This document shows, one piece after another, positions 21,630 to 33,272 of a DNA stretch of 64,000 nucleotides. The stretch's first letter is position 1. Each line of letters begins with the position of its first letter. Made by a program: the position numbers and the translations under genes. Below the pieces are notes generated by a model that worked only from the letters and a program-made list of their open reading frames with translations, searched no databases and had not been told where the DNA came from. Origin of the DNA: Stomoxys calcitrans (taxonomy: Eukaryota; Arthropoda; Insecta; Diptera; Muscidae); assembly GCF_963082655.1 (NCBI RefSeq), contig NC_081552.1:197117281-197181280 (forward strand), written 5' to 3'.

Positions 21630-23940
21630 AGGTTTTTGAAAATAGGGTAAGGGGAGGGACCGAATTAAATCGAACTCATATGACATAGACCTTTCTTTTA
21701 ATTTACATGATCTGATATGCCCACTTGGAAGGGTATTGGTTTTGGAGTGGTAATTACACCAAATTTGTTCGATAATCTTATTCGTACGTGGTCCCGGTCG
21801 GTCTTCATTTGATTTTGGGCGGTGCTTTTAATGCGGTTTTGGGCTTGGGTCGGCATCCTAGGTACATGGATTTTTGACACCATATTCGTATTCTACTCCC
21901 GAGCACCTTTCATTAGACTCCTATACTGTCCCGATCGATCCACTTTGATTTTTTGGGGTTTTGGGCTTGCGACAGCTCCCTATATACTTACATTTTCATA
22001 CTCTGCTCTCGAATACCTTTCATTGGGGTCCTCTATTGTCCCGATCGGTCCACTTTTTATTTTGGACGGTACATGTGGGGGACGCCCTAGGTATTTGTAT
22101 CCAATTTTTGCCACCATATTCGAATTCTACTCCTGAAAGCCTTCCATCTGAGACCCATATTGTCCCAATTGGTCCACTTTAGATTTTGGGTGCTACTTAT
22201 GGGGTGGTTTTGGGCTTGGGGCCCCCTGGGTACTTGCACCCATATTTTAATACCATATTCGTACTTAGGTCCAAAATACCTTTCATTTGAGTCCCATATT
22301 GTACCGATCGATCCACTTTTGATTTTGAGTTCTACTTATGGGGTGGTTTTGGGCCTGGGGAGGCCCCCGGGGTACTTGGACCCAATTTTTAATACCATAT
22401 TCGTACTTAACTCCCATATACCTTTCATTTGAGTCCCATATTGTACCAATCGATCCACTTTTGACTTTGGGTTCTACTTATAGGTTGGTTTTGGGCCTGA
22501 GGAGGCCCCCGGGGTACTTGGACCCAATTTTTAATACCATATTTGTACTTAACCTTTCATTTCAATTCCATATTTTCCCAATCGATTCACTTTTGATTTT
22601 GGTTTTGGGCCTGGGGCGGCCCCCCTATGTACTTAAACCCAATTTTTAATACCATATTCGTACGTAACTCCCAAATATCTTTCATTTGAGTCCCATATTG
22701 TACCGATCGATCTACTTTTGATAATGGACGCTACTTTTGGGCCTGGGGCACCCCTCCAATGTACTTGGACCCAATTTTTAATACCATATTCAAACTTAAC
22801 TCCCAAATACCTTTGATTTGAGTCCCATATTGTACCATTCGACCCCATTTTGTTTTTGGGTTCTACTTATAGGTTGGTTTTGGGCCTGGGGAGGCCCCCG
22901 GGGTACTTGGACCCAATTTTTAATACCATATTCGTACTTAACTCCCAAATACCTTTCATTTGAGTCCCATATTGTACCGATCGATCCACTTCTGATATTG
23001 GGCGCTACTTTTGGGCCTGGGGCGGCCCCCCTATGTACTTGGACCCAAATTTTAATACCATTTCGTACTTAACTCCCAAATACCTTAACTCCCAAATACC
23101 TTTCATTTGAGTCACATTTTGTCCCAATGGGTAAATATGCCTTGCTGAGGGGTTTTTGGAAGTGGGGAGGCCCCTCGGACAACAAGGAATAAATTTCTAA
23201 GTCAGATTTGTACTCCACTTTTAAATAAATTTCATTTGACCCATATGGCAAAAGTGTCCCATTGGGTGGTGTTTTTAGGGGTGGGGAATCCCCGTACACT
23301 TGAGGCGACAAAGTGGTAAAAGTGTCCCGTTGGGTGGTATTTTTGGGGGTGGGGAACCCCCTTACACTTGGGGTGACGTTTGTATGCCATATACGTACTG
23401 TACTCTTAAAAACCTATCATTTGATACAAATATTGCCCAAAGCGGTGAAAGTGTCCTGTTGGCTGGTGTTTTTGGGTATGTGGGACCTCCCGATACTGAG
23501 GGTGACATTTTTATACCAAGTTCGTACTCTACTCTTTAATACCTTTCATTTGATATCCATATTGTCCCAATCGGTAAACATGTCCGTTCGGGTGGGTTTT
23601 AGGATGGGACGTCCCCCCAGGTTATTTAACCGGAAAATTTTATACCAACATCGTGTTTTTGGGGTACATTAGGTGGCATACAAAATTTCGCTTTAATCTT
23701 TGCAACCATCTCCGAGATCTGGCGTTTTTGGAAATTGGGGTAAGGGGGAGGGTCAGCCCCCCTTCAGAAATCAACAAATTTACCCTATTTTCACCGGAGG
23801 GTCAAGCTCTACCATCTGTGAAAATTTCATGAAAATCGCTTTAGCTCTTTTGAAGCCAATAATGCCATCTCTATGTTGCATATGCATTCTCAAACACAAA
23901 GTGATTTTCAGACTTAAGTCAATTTAGCTTGCAACGCTCA
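21630..23940 (+). repeat. Family B tandem-repeat array, longest copy
   Basis: About 15 units. The anchor TTTCATTTGAGTCCCATATT recurs near 22281, 22433, 22555, 22680, 22812, 22954 and 23101, giving spacings of 122-152 bp with indels. Units contain a GGGGAGGCCCCCGGGG-type stretch followed by TACTTGGACCCAATTTTTAATACC. Open frames of 70-120 codons across it are repeats of the same shadow peptide. The last 200 bp (23700-23940) is a distinct end with TCTCCGAGATCTGGCG and GGGTAAGGGGGAGGGTC. Confidence 0.85.
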
Positions 23941-24295
23941 ACTTGTACGTATGTATCTCTCCAAAGCAGAAGCAGACAAGGACACCGTAATATGTAACTT
24001 GGTTATACACATATATGGAAATGTTTTTGTTTTAAAACTTATAACTAATGTTTACACTTCGCATTAGACATGAACGTAGACGGGGGAAGTGCTGAGTATA
24101 CAACAACAATACGAATGCTTGAATATATGGTGTAAACACAAAATCGAGCCAAGCAAATGAGGCAAACATTTACATAAATACACATTTATTTACTCATATA
24201 ATTTGGAAGGTTGTGAAAGCAAAAGTAATATCCTTAAATTAGGAGAATTTATTTTGAAAAATTAAAGAAAATGGACCCAACCGTATGTTCCATTG
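23941..24295. other. No feature recognised
   Basis: About 350 bp, AT-rich, between family B and the satellite D/LINE-4 block. No coding or repeat signal was seen. Confidence 0.4.
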
Positions 24296-24359
24296 AACAT
24301 TAATCGAATTTCCACTTTGAAAACTTAAAAATAGCGCTATCTCCGCAATCATAAGTCCT
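24296..24359 (+). repeat. Satellite D partial unit left of LINE-4
   Basis: AATCGAATTTCCACTTTGAAAACTTAAAAATAGC and ATCATAAGTCCTCC match the satellite D unit at 27583-29225. It is the left stump of a unit cut by the LINE-4 insertion. The last 13 bp (24347-24359) form the left target-site duplication. Confidence 0.8.
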
Positions 24360-24500
24360 CCCCCGCGCGGGTAACAATCTTGTCACGATGCAGGAGCTTA
24401 ATGGTGCATTCACCTGGTAAATCATAATGCCCAAGGGCGCCATGGTTTCCTAGATGAATCAGATTCAACCTGAACTTAAAGTTATCCCAAAAATACAAAC

Positions 24501-25255
24501 ATGAGTGCCAATATTACGAAGAGTAACTCTGCAGGTGGTCAGCGGTCAAGTACCGTGAATCTACCAGAACCAACAGGTTCGGCAGGGACGCAATATCTAT
24601 ACCTTAACTCTAGACACAGTATACTGACCCGACAAGAAAACATTGACTTGTCCCCTTGCGAGGATTCCTGCGATGGACTCTCGGGAGTTGTAGTGATCCA
24701 TCTTTATGAGCAATCCCGAAGACCGGTTATCCACTGAAAGATGGTTGTTAGTCGAAAAAAAGATTCTCCGAAATCTATCGGAAGCCGGAGAAGGCGAGGA
24801 TGACTCCTTCGCGGCTTTCGGTGGCGCCAAGTGGCAGTAGGGCGTCAAGGACGCCGGATGCGGTAATAAGAAAGCTCCTGATATTCTTTCGACCTGCATC
24901 GGTTGCCTGGCATGAAGATAGAACTGGTCCCGATTGATCAGATCCCCAGCTGGACTACGCTGCGAATGTGGATTCCCCTTCCAGCATTGGAGGACGAAGC
25001 TATACTCAGGCTGCTTAAAAGGCAGAATAAGCATCTGCTAGCGGAGAGCTGGACAATTGTAAGAGGTCGAGCGAGGGATAAAGGTAATGGCAAGAACCTC
25101 TGAATCAGGGTTGATTCAGAATCCTTGTCACCGCTGAAGTCCTCGCTGGGAGAGGTCAAGTTCGGCTTAAACCATGTGAGAATGGTCCTGCCCGCCGATG
25201 GAGATGACGCCACCCAGGGTACTAGAGGGCATGGGCTGCCTGAAGCTAGTGCAGA
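24501..25255 (+). pseudogene. LINE-4 ORF1 (gag-like), frameshifted
   Basis: It opens with ATG at 24501 and a 78-codon frame, MSANITKSNSAGG.. After frameshifts, 24903-25103 gives IELVPIDQIPSWTTLRMWIPLP, LLKRQNKHLLAESWTIVRG and then VDSESLSPLKSSLGEVKFGL in the next frame. This C-terminal pattern is the DUF4780-like module seen in ORF1 of LOA/R1-type elements, thought to act in RNA binding. It is disrupted by at least two frame changes and a stop. Confidence 0.65.
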
Positions 25256-26210
25256 TTAACCTGTACCACTCGGTACAGGTACATAGCTCTCAGCAGCCAC
25301 GGATGAGCTGCTGCTATGGGAAGAGACGGCACTGATGTGGCCCTCGTTCAAGAACCATGGCTACGGTTCGTGGAAACTCATCTACCCCGCAAACCATTAC
25401 AGGTCCTAGCCTCCATGTACCTACCTTACGATGTACACCACAGTCTCTGGGGAAGCACGGTGAAGAGGTGAGTCACTTTTGATTACATTTTATCCACGGT
25501 CCTAGTTGTATGCAACAGGGGCAACGCCCCTACTTTCTACAAGCGGATCAGGGAACAGGTTATAGATATAACGCTTGTGACGAATAGTGACTCGGTGAAG
25601 GTTTTGGACTAGAACGTTTCCACCGAGTGCTCCTTTTCGGATCACTATAGCATATGTTTTCGGGTCGAGCACGAGAGGGGGAGGAGGATACTATACAGAA
25701 ACCAGAGGAACACCGACTGGGAGAAGTTCAGGGAACAGATACAGAAATTGGGGCCCCCAAGGGGGCCTCTGGAGGAAGCAAGGAAACTGGAGACAGCAGT
25801 TGATCTTATCACGGGATGCCTCAATGAGGCCTTTTTGAAGGCATGTCCCAAAAGAGTACCGCTACGTAAAACCATCCAGTCATGGTGGCCACCGGAACTG
25901 AAGGTGCTCAAAAAGGAGAGTAGAAGACTTTTTCAATAAGGCCAAGAGAGGGAACACGGCAGAGGGCTGGGACGAGTATAGTAACGCCCTTGGCAAGTTC
26001 AAGAATGAGACGAGGAAGTTGAAGAGGAGTTCCTGGGCGAAAATTTGGGGGCAATTGGTAAGCACTAGTGAAGCATCCAGGTTGCGCAAAGTGCTCTCGA
26101 AGGATCCCATCAGGCCTAGTTCCTTGAGAAGGGAGGACGGGACACTTTCAATAGAGTGGGCAGGAGACGGTGGAACTTTTGATGGAGGCTCATTTCCCAG
26201 GTGGCCATGA
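25235..26210 (+). pseudogene. LINE-4 endonuclease and linker, frameshifted
   Basis: Endonuclease traces are LKLVQINLYHS at the start, VALVQEPW-like and SMYLPYDVHHSLWGST in shifted frames, CNRGNAPTFYKRI and VIDITLVTNSD near 25530, and CSFSDHYSICFRVEHE near 25631-25670, which holds the SDH catalytic block. The linker then reads NTDWEKFREQIQKLG, TIQSWWPPELKVLKKESRRLF, a stop, and KRSSWAKIWGQLVSTSEASRLRKVL. The WGST..DAN part is deleted. Confidence 0.72.
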
Positions 26211-26329
26211 AGAGGTCGGCGATCAGGGCATCGCAATACCTACACAGGAGGTATTAACGGATGACCTCATAGGGACATCGTTGACGAGGAGAAGAAAGCG
26301 TGGGCGGTCCGCACTTTCCCTTAAGGCGG

Positions 26330-27440
26330 GAATAATAAACCACAGTACGATTTAGGATTATAGGCCTATTAGTCTGTCGTCGTTTTTGCTGAAAACACAG
26401 GAAAGACTGATTGACATGAAGGTGAGAGGGGGACTGACGCCGGAAAACTGCAGTGGGGCACAACACGCATACCTCAAAGATAGGTCGGTGGAGACTGCCC
26501 TTCACGAGGTGGTACAGGGGGTCGAGACGTCTCTCCGACAGTACACCTTGGAGATAGGGGTGATAGTCGCCACACTAGACCGCACGGGGATTCACCCCTT
26601 AATCTCCCAGTGGACCAATAGTATACTTTATGGCAGGATTATTAATGCGAACCTGGGAGATAGTGTCAGGTCAGGTCAGAAGGCGGGTGACCAGAGGAAC
26701 GCCCCAAGGAAGAGTGTTCTCACCGATTCTATGGAACCTAGTAATTAATGAATGACGATCAGCGAGAACATGGAAGGGTCACTGAGGAGGTTGTCGCGAT
26801 GGGCTACCAGAAATGGGCTGAGGAGCAACCCAGGGAAGACGGAGCTGGAGCTCTTCATGCGTAGATGTAAGATAGTTCAGACTCCCGTCCTTGGACCTTG
26901 CGGTTGTCGAAAGAGGCGAAGTACCTAGGCATCGTCCTCGGCTCGAAACTGTCCTGGAAGAGGAACATCGAGGAAAGAAGCCGTAAGGCACTGTGCGCTT
27001 TTTACTCCCGCAGGAGGATGTTCGGTAGGAAGTATGGGTGACTTCCAAGATGATTTATTGGATGTATACGGCCATCGTGAGACCAGTACTGGCCTATGGA
27101 GCACTGGTATGGTGGAATGCCGTAGGGAAGACGGCGCGTGCGAGGGAGTTCGAGAAGGTCCAGAGACTGGCCTGCGTCAGGATCACAGGGGCACTGAGAT
27201 CCGCATCACAGGCAGACCTGGAGGTGATGCTGAATATGCAGCCCATTGGGGCCTATATTTGAAACTGCGCCGCCAGGGTCGCGCTTAGGCTGAGGGAGCT
27301 CGGCATGCTGAAGGAGGATGGTTGTGGCGACAGTTTGATTCTGGGTGTTACGGATGCGGAGGGTAGACTGAGGAGGATGTCCGACTACCTGGCACCAGTG
27401 CCGACTGGTGTGAGGGCATTCGCGATTCGATTTCCTGAGA
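26330..27440 (+). pseudogene. LINE-4 reverse transcriptase, internally deleted
   Basis: The RT reads RPISLSSFLLKTQERLID, QHAYLKDRSVETALHEVV, then lacks the catalytic IEGAF block: the text jumps from LEIGVIVATLDRTG to INANLGD. TRGTPQGRVFSPILWNLVIN (about 26691-26748) is present, but the YADD block is also deleted. After that come SLRRLSRWATRNGLRSNPGKTEL, AKYLGIVLGSKLSW and 27038-27262 with MIYWMYTAIVRPVLAYGALVWWNAV, the thumb region. Both catalytic aspartate blocks are missing. The RNase H region is absent. Confidence 0.8.
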
Positions 27441-27582
27441 GGACGAATTGAGGGACAATGGTGTACTTGAGGAGGATGAGACCTCCAGCTCGAGGTCTCA
27501 CATCTCCTTTCTCTTCCCTTTCTCTCTAGGATCCACAATGGGCCACTTTTGGTTGGCAACCCATTCAACCTAACTTAACCTT

Positions 27583-29225
27583 AATTATGAGTTCTAGGGT
27601 AAAATGGATAAAAATTTCAGAGAAAATCCATTAAAAATCGAATTTTCACTTTGAAAACTTAAAAATGGATGTATCTCCTAAACTATGCGTCATAGAAGAT
27701 AACGGGCCATAATGCGTGACTCCATCAAAAAATTCAAAATTTCATCAAAAATCAAATTTTCACTTTAAAAACTATGCGTCCTAGAGGGAAATGGGCCAAA
27801 ATTCGTGATACAGCAAAAAATTCAAAATTTAATCGAAAATTTTTAAAATGAAAATTCATCGAATTTTCTCTTTGAAAACTTTAAAATGGCTGTATCTCTT
27901 AAACTATGCGTCCTAGAGGGAAATGGGCCATAATTCGTGACTCCATCAAAAATTCCAAATTTCATCAAAAATAAAATTTTCTCTTTGAGAACTCTAAAAT
28001 GGCTATATCTCCTAAACTATGCGTCCTACAGGAAAATGGGCAATAATTTGTGACACCATCAAAAATTCCAACTTTCATGGAAAATCCATCAAAAATTTTA
28101 TTTATTTTTTGAAAACTTTAATCTGGCTATATCTCCTAAACTATGCGTCCTAGAGGAAAATGGGCCATAATTCGTGACAACATAAAAAATTTAAAAATTT
28201 CATGGAAAATCTGTTAAAAATTTTATTTTTTCTTTGAAAACTTTAAAATGGCAGTATCTCCTAAACTATGCGTCCTAGAGGGAAATGGACCATAATTAGT
28301 GACAACATAAAAAATTTCAAAATTTCATCGAAAATCCATCAAAAATCTAATTTTCACTTTGAAAACTTTAAAAAGGCTGTATCTCCCAAACTTTGCGTCC
28401 TAGAGGGAAATGGGCCATATTTCGTGACTCCATCGAAAATTTCATCGAAAATCCATAAAAAATCGAATTTTCTCTTTGAAAACTTTAAAATGGCTGTATC
28501 TCCTAAACTATGCGTCCTAAAGGGAAATGAGCCATAATTCGTGACTTCATCAAAAAATTTTAATTTTCATGGAAAATCCATCAAAAATCGAATTTTCACT
28601 TTGAAAACTTTAAAATGGCTATATCTCCTAAACTATGCGTCCTAGAGGAATATGGGCCATAATTTGTGACACCATCAAAAAATCCAACTTTCATGGAAAA
28701 TCCATCAAAAATCGAATTTTTATTTTGAAAACTTTAAAATGGCTGTATCTCCTTAACTATGCGTCCTAGAGGGAAATGGCCCGTAATTCGTGACTCTCTC
28801 AAAAAATCCAAAATTTCATCGAAAATCCATTAAAAATCGAATTTTCGCTTTTAAAAATTAAAAATGGCTGTATCTTCCAAACTATGCGTCCTAGAGGGAA
28901 ATGGTCCATAATTCGTGACAACATAAAAAATTTCAAAATTTCATGGAAAATCCATCAAAAATCGAATTTTCACTTTGAAAACTTTAAAATGGCAGTATCT
29001 CCTAAACTATGCGTCCTAAAGGGAAATGGGCCATAATTCGTGACTTCATCAAAAAATTCATAGTTTCATCGAAAATCCATCAAACATCGAATTTTCACTT
29101 TGAAAACTTTAAAATGGCTGTATTTCGTAAACTATGCGTCCTAAAAAGAAATGGGTCATACATTTCATCGAAAATCCATCAAAAATCTAATTTTCTCTTT
29201 GAAATCTTTAAAAGGCATATCTTAA
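27583..29225 (+). repeat. Satellite D: about 13 tandem units of about 123 bp
   Basis: The unit carries AAACTATGCGTCCTAGAGGGAAATGGGCC, ATAATTCGTGAC, CATCAAAAA, TTTCATCGAAAATCC, AATCGAATTTTC and CTTTGAAAACTTTAAAATGGC. TATGCGTCCTA-type anchors occur near 27680, 27769, 27902, 28014, 28138, 28263, 28388, 28505, 28630, 28754, 28880, 29005 and 29128. Spacing varies from about 90 to 133 bp. Very A/T-rich. Two frames (28268-28537, 29009-29236) are shadow peptides of the repeat. Confidence 0.9.
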
Positions 29226-30180
29226 GTTCTTATTAGACTTCTGAAAAGTACTTCGAAGCAATTTAAATTCTAGAAAAATCTGCTTCCTGAAGAAAGATTA
29301 AAAGTCAGTGTTGGATATGTTGAATGTTGCCGGATTTGTAAGTCAAGATTTAAACATGCAATTTATTTTGCCTGACACACACACACACCTAAACACACAC
29401 ACACACAAACACACGCACTCACACATGGCAAGTTATCTAGATGAGCCAATTTCTGCTTGGGGGGTGGGTGTATGTGTAGAACGGTTTTTTGTTTCATTTG
29501 CATTAAAATCCCATTATCTTAAATAAGACTTAGGCTCTCTCCACCACACGCACACTCTATTCATGTAAGAACAGAGTGTTCTACAAATACCAATACATTT
29601 GAGTTACAGCAAAGTGTCGCATGGCCCAGGCGAACAACATAGGTTCCCACACACGCACATATACCCACAATCGTCTACATGCAAACACAAATTCTTGTGT
29701 GCTGGAGGATTTGAAAGGACATCTAGAAGCCTGTGTTTGTCGCTCCAATTGTAAGTTTGCCAGTTGTGTGGGCCGGGCAAGGACTTTGGTGTGTTCTCTG
29801 ACTAGTCCATGCTTCTTGCACAGCAATTCCTATGCATGTGTGCCATAAACAAGTATTTGTGGTGGTATTGTATTGTTACGGTTTATTTGTCACATAAGTT
29901 ATCAATAAACAATTTCCTTAAACATTTTCATTCTCATTCTGCGGCAGACCTACCACTTGTATGTCATGTCACCTACGCATTCATCGACCCAACTGGGGTA
30001 TGTGTTAGAGTATTCCATTTCAAATTGTAAAGAATTTTTGAGTAAAAAAGCTAACTTTGAATATGGGTGATCAAAGAGTATGTTGTAATGGTTTTAAAGG
30101 CATTTAGCTATTGTCCTGCTATGCTTGCTTGTATGGTGACATCGCTGGATGGGAGCAAAATTTATTTTGTTAGACATCGA
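29226..30180. other. No gene recognised; contains a CA microsatellite
   Basis: About 950 bp without a match to the repeats here. A degenerate (CA)n tract lies at 29374-29427. Overlapping frames on both strands near 29581-29848 do not resemble a known protein. I see no exon. Confidence 0.4.
29374..29427. repeat. Interrupted (CA)n microsatellite
   Basis: Alternating CA with interruptions (CCTAAACACAC, AAACACACGCACTCACAC). Useful only as a polymorphic marker. Confidence 0.9.
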
Positions 30181-30186
30181 TAAAGG

Positions 30187-30956
30187 TTGGCCAGATTAAG
30201 GCCCATTGTGATTCCGGAAGACATCGATATAAGCATTGCGGACACCACAAAGTATTTTCTGATGGAGAAAATCAGCAAGGGCAAGACTCATATTGCCTTA
30301 ATTCAGAAGCCATGGACGACCCGGAACAAAGTTTCTGGTCTGAACCATATCAACTACCAATTCTTGTATGCTAACACTGGTACTCGGCCGAGGACCTGCG
30401 TTATTTGTCATAAAAATTTGAATTGTATATTTTCACCAGAGTTGTCAACGTCGGATGCAACAGTGGTGAGACAGGGAGACGGTGGAGCATACCTGGCATC
30501 ACTTTATCTGCCTTTCGACTCTCCAACACCGCCACCCACGTCGGAGCTGCAACGGCTGGTGAGGAAAGCAGAACAGACAAGAAACGAAGTACTTATAGGG
30601 TGCGATGCGAACTCTCACCACATTTCGTGGGGTAGCACCAACACTAATAAGCAGCCCTGGCAGAGTTCTTGAATACTAACGACTTAATAACACTAAATAT
30701 TGGTAACACCGCTACCTTTGTAAATAGGATTAGGTAGGAGGTATTAGATGTGACGATATGTTCCGAAAATCCGATCGATGATGTTCAGGATTGGAGCGTC
30801 TCCATGGAACACTCTTTCTCTGACCACCGCTACATTAGGTTTAGAATAGCACGGCCAACGCCGAATCCGATAAGCTTCAGCAATAAATTGAAAACCAACT
30901 GGACAAAATTCGGAAGGCTACTCGGAAGAAGACTTGAGCAAGAAAACTTAGATTAA
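30187..30956 (+). pseudogene. LINE-1 B endonuclease (frameshifted)
   Basis: 30187-30672 is open and gives IALIQKPWTTRNKVSGL, the GGAYLASLYLPFDSPTPPPTS block and LIGCDANSHHISWGSTNTN, the nuclease core with its DAN and WGST motifs. It ends in a stop at 30670. The rest, NTNDLITLNIGNTATFVN, then VTICSENPIDDVQDWSVSME and SFSDHRYIRFRI (with the SDH catalytic His), follows in other frames. This nuclease would nick target DNA for target-primed reverse transcription. Confidence 0.85.
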
Positions 30957-30959
30957 CAA

Positions 30960-32555
30960 AGTATAGAAGAGATTGACGAAAATGTCAACAGGATTATGAC
31001 GGCCCTAGTGGGGTCCTTCGAAGATAGTTGTCCTCTTCGGGGAAGGAAATCAGCCCAAGAAAAACCCTGGATGGCCGGGGAGACTCGCAATATTGGGAAA
31101 GAGACTTTTTAACAGAGCACGTCGTAAAAAAGCGGAAGTTTATTGGGGTGTATATTACACACGGCTCAAGGACTACAATAAGATTACCAGAGGGGCAAAA
31201 CGTGACTTCTGGAAGCTCTTCTGCGAACAGATCGATAGCGTTATTGATGCCGCCAAGATAAAAAGTTTCTCTCAAAAACCCATGTCCAAACTGAAACTTT
31301 AGTAGACGACATGGGAGTGAGAGCAGAGACAACGAAGGACATGTTGAGGCTTTTGATGAAAACCCATTTTCCACAGGATACGAAGGGACCAACGGAGACA
31401 CCGGAATCTTGGAATAATGACGTTAATCGAAGGTCTATAATTACGGAACTTAAGGTGAAGGAATCCTTGAAGAGCTTCAAACCATTTAAGTCACCCGGAC
31501 CTGATGGAATATATCCGGCGTTGCTACAGAAAGAGGCAGACTATCTGACGCCTTATTTTGCCAAAAATTTCACAGCGTGCCTAGAACTTGCATATACTCC
31601 GAAAGACTGGCAGGAGGCAAGGGTGTTATTTATACCCAAGCCCCGAAAGGCAAGTTATGCGACACCAAAGGCCTAGAGACCCATAAGCCTTACGTCCTTT
31701 CTGCTCAAAATCATGGATCGTATTATGGACACCATGATAAAGGGTAGCACATACAGCTGCTTAAATACAAACAGCACGGCTATGTCAAGGGATGGTCGGT
31801 GGGGACTGCCCTGCAAGAGGTTGTGCATAAGATAGAAGAATCCTTCGATGCCAAAACGTACACCGTGGCGGTATGCATTGACATCGAGGGGGCTTTTAAC
31901 AATGTGAGGACCGACAATCTGATCCAAACCTTAGAACAGTACCGGGTGGACCCGGTCCTTAGAGACTGGATAAACCATTTTCTAAGGAACAGGTGGATAA
32001 ATTGTGTGTCCCATGGCAGAAATATAAGGGAGAAATTGGCACAGGGCATGCCACAGGGGGGTATTTTATCGCCACTCCTATGGGTGAGCACCATAAATGA
32101 CCTATTATGGATGCTGACTGAGGAGGGATTTGAACCCGTCGACTGAAATATGCCTGTTCACGAGGAAGACGAAGGTGGGTCAATTTAACGCACCACGTTT
32201 CCTCATTAAGACGATTTCGATATCTGACAAGGTCAACTACTTAGGTGTGATCTTGGATAGGAATCTGAATTGGAAGTGCCACATTCAGGAGCGTACTGAG
32301 AGGGCTCACAGATGTTGGGCACTGTGTAGACGGGCCGTAGGCTTAAAATGGGGCCTGAGTCCTAGGATAGTCCACTGGCTCTACAGAAGCGTGATTAGAC
32401 CAATATTTACTTACATCTCGGTAGATTGGTGGACTGCTATGGAGAGAAAGGACCATACAACAGGTTCAGAGAACATGTTGTCTTGGCATAGGCGGAGCGA
32501 TGAGGACCACGTCCACTCGAGCACTGGCGACTATTCTAGATATCCGAGCCATTGA
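30960..32555 (+). pseudogene. LINE-1 B linker and reverse transcriptase, active site deleted
   Basis: The linker (GKRLFNRARRKKAEVYWGVYYTRLK, 31093-31302) leads to the RT: SPGPDGIYPALLQ, AYTPKDWQEARVLFIPKP, a stop (about 31676), RPISLTSFLLK, then 31799-32146 with VCIDIEGAFNNVRTDN and MPQGGILSPLLWVS. At about 32136 the sequence jumps from GFEPV straight into the TEICLFTRKTK block, so the YADD motif and roughly 45 residues are missing. The thumb region continues in 32130-32555. The linker and finger parts are better preserved than in copy C. Confidence 0.88.
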
Positions 32556-32579
32556 CATACAGATTAAGTGTTAGGCAGC

Positions 32580-33250
32580 CGCTGCCGCTATGAAACTTAA
32601 GGCGATGGGAGAATGGATTGAGGATGAGAGCAGCTCATACCATCGCGGTATAATCGAGGCGGCGATAGGAAACCTGGAAGAAAGTGGAGAGGTTTCCGAT
32701 CGGATATTTGGGATGAACCTTGAAGTCGAGTGCGAGGCACTGCTGCCAGAGGCACAATCTTGGATTGACGGAACCCTAGTATTGCCATCCCGAAGATCAT
32801 GTTACACGGATAGAGCATAGCCATTGAGAACCCAGGGACTGGGTTGTCGACGCAGTCCGAGTTAAGGGAGTGGGCGGCAAAGGCGCATGTGATACTGTGG
32901 AACAGCGAAACGGTCGGTAGGACGGCGAAAATCTTATGGGGGGATCCAGATCGTGAGAAGACGAGGCTATTACTGAAAAGAAGCAAGAAGGAGGTCAGCA
33001 TAGCAATTGATATCTTAACGGAACACATAGGACTACGTGCTAACTTATGTAAAATCGGTGCGGCAAGTGATAGCATGTGTAGGACATGCGGGGAAGATCA
33101 TAAGACGTTTGATTTCCTTTGTCATTGGCCGGCTTTCGCGTCCAACAGATACCGGTATTTAGGTGGAGACACATTACCAGACATGAACCAGCTTAAGGGA
33201 GTGATATTGAAAACAATTAAGGATTTTGTAACTAGCACGCAATTCCGTAC
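32580..33250 (+). pseudogene. LINE-1 B C-terminal part, RNase H core deleted
   Basis: After CYTD (about 32799-32810) the frame reaches a stop and GLGCRRSPS; nearly all of RNase H is missing because the sequence jumps to the STQSELREWAAKAHV block at 32844. The finger MCRTCGEDHKTFDFLCHWP keeps CxxC and a late Cys, but the metal-binding His and last Cys of the CCHC pattern are changed. The last residues are KTIKDFVTSTQF. Confidence 0.82.
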
Positions 33251-33272
33251 TTTGTTTTTCATTTTCGAGATC

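Larger units (their letters stand above)
24360..27582 (+). mobile_element. LINE-4: LOA/R1-like non-LTR retrotransposon inserted in satellite D
   Basis: A 3.2-kb element: 5' UTR from CCCCCGCGCGGGTAAC, ORF1, endonuclease, reverse transcriptase with internal deletions, and a 3' end CAACCTAACTTAACC. AATCATAAGTCCT (24347-24359) precedes it and AATTATGAGTTCT (27583-27595) follows, a diverged 13-bp target duplication from the satellite unit. The duplication differs at 3 of 13 positions, so the insertion is not recent. It is more GC-rich than its surroundings. All its ORFs are broken. A 5' UTR and ORF1 start are present, so it is not simply 5' truncated. Confidence 0.8.

Noticed and set aside
27583..29225. 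CRISPR-like array
   Set aside because: Units of about 123 bp have no short conserved repeat with unique spacers; it is a satellite in a eukaryotic genome.
29581..29848. Overlapping frames on both strands near 29.7 kb
   Set aside because: No family resemblance, and opposite-strand open frames of similar length suggest chance.
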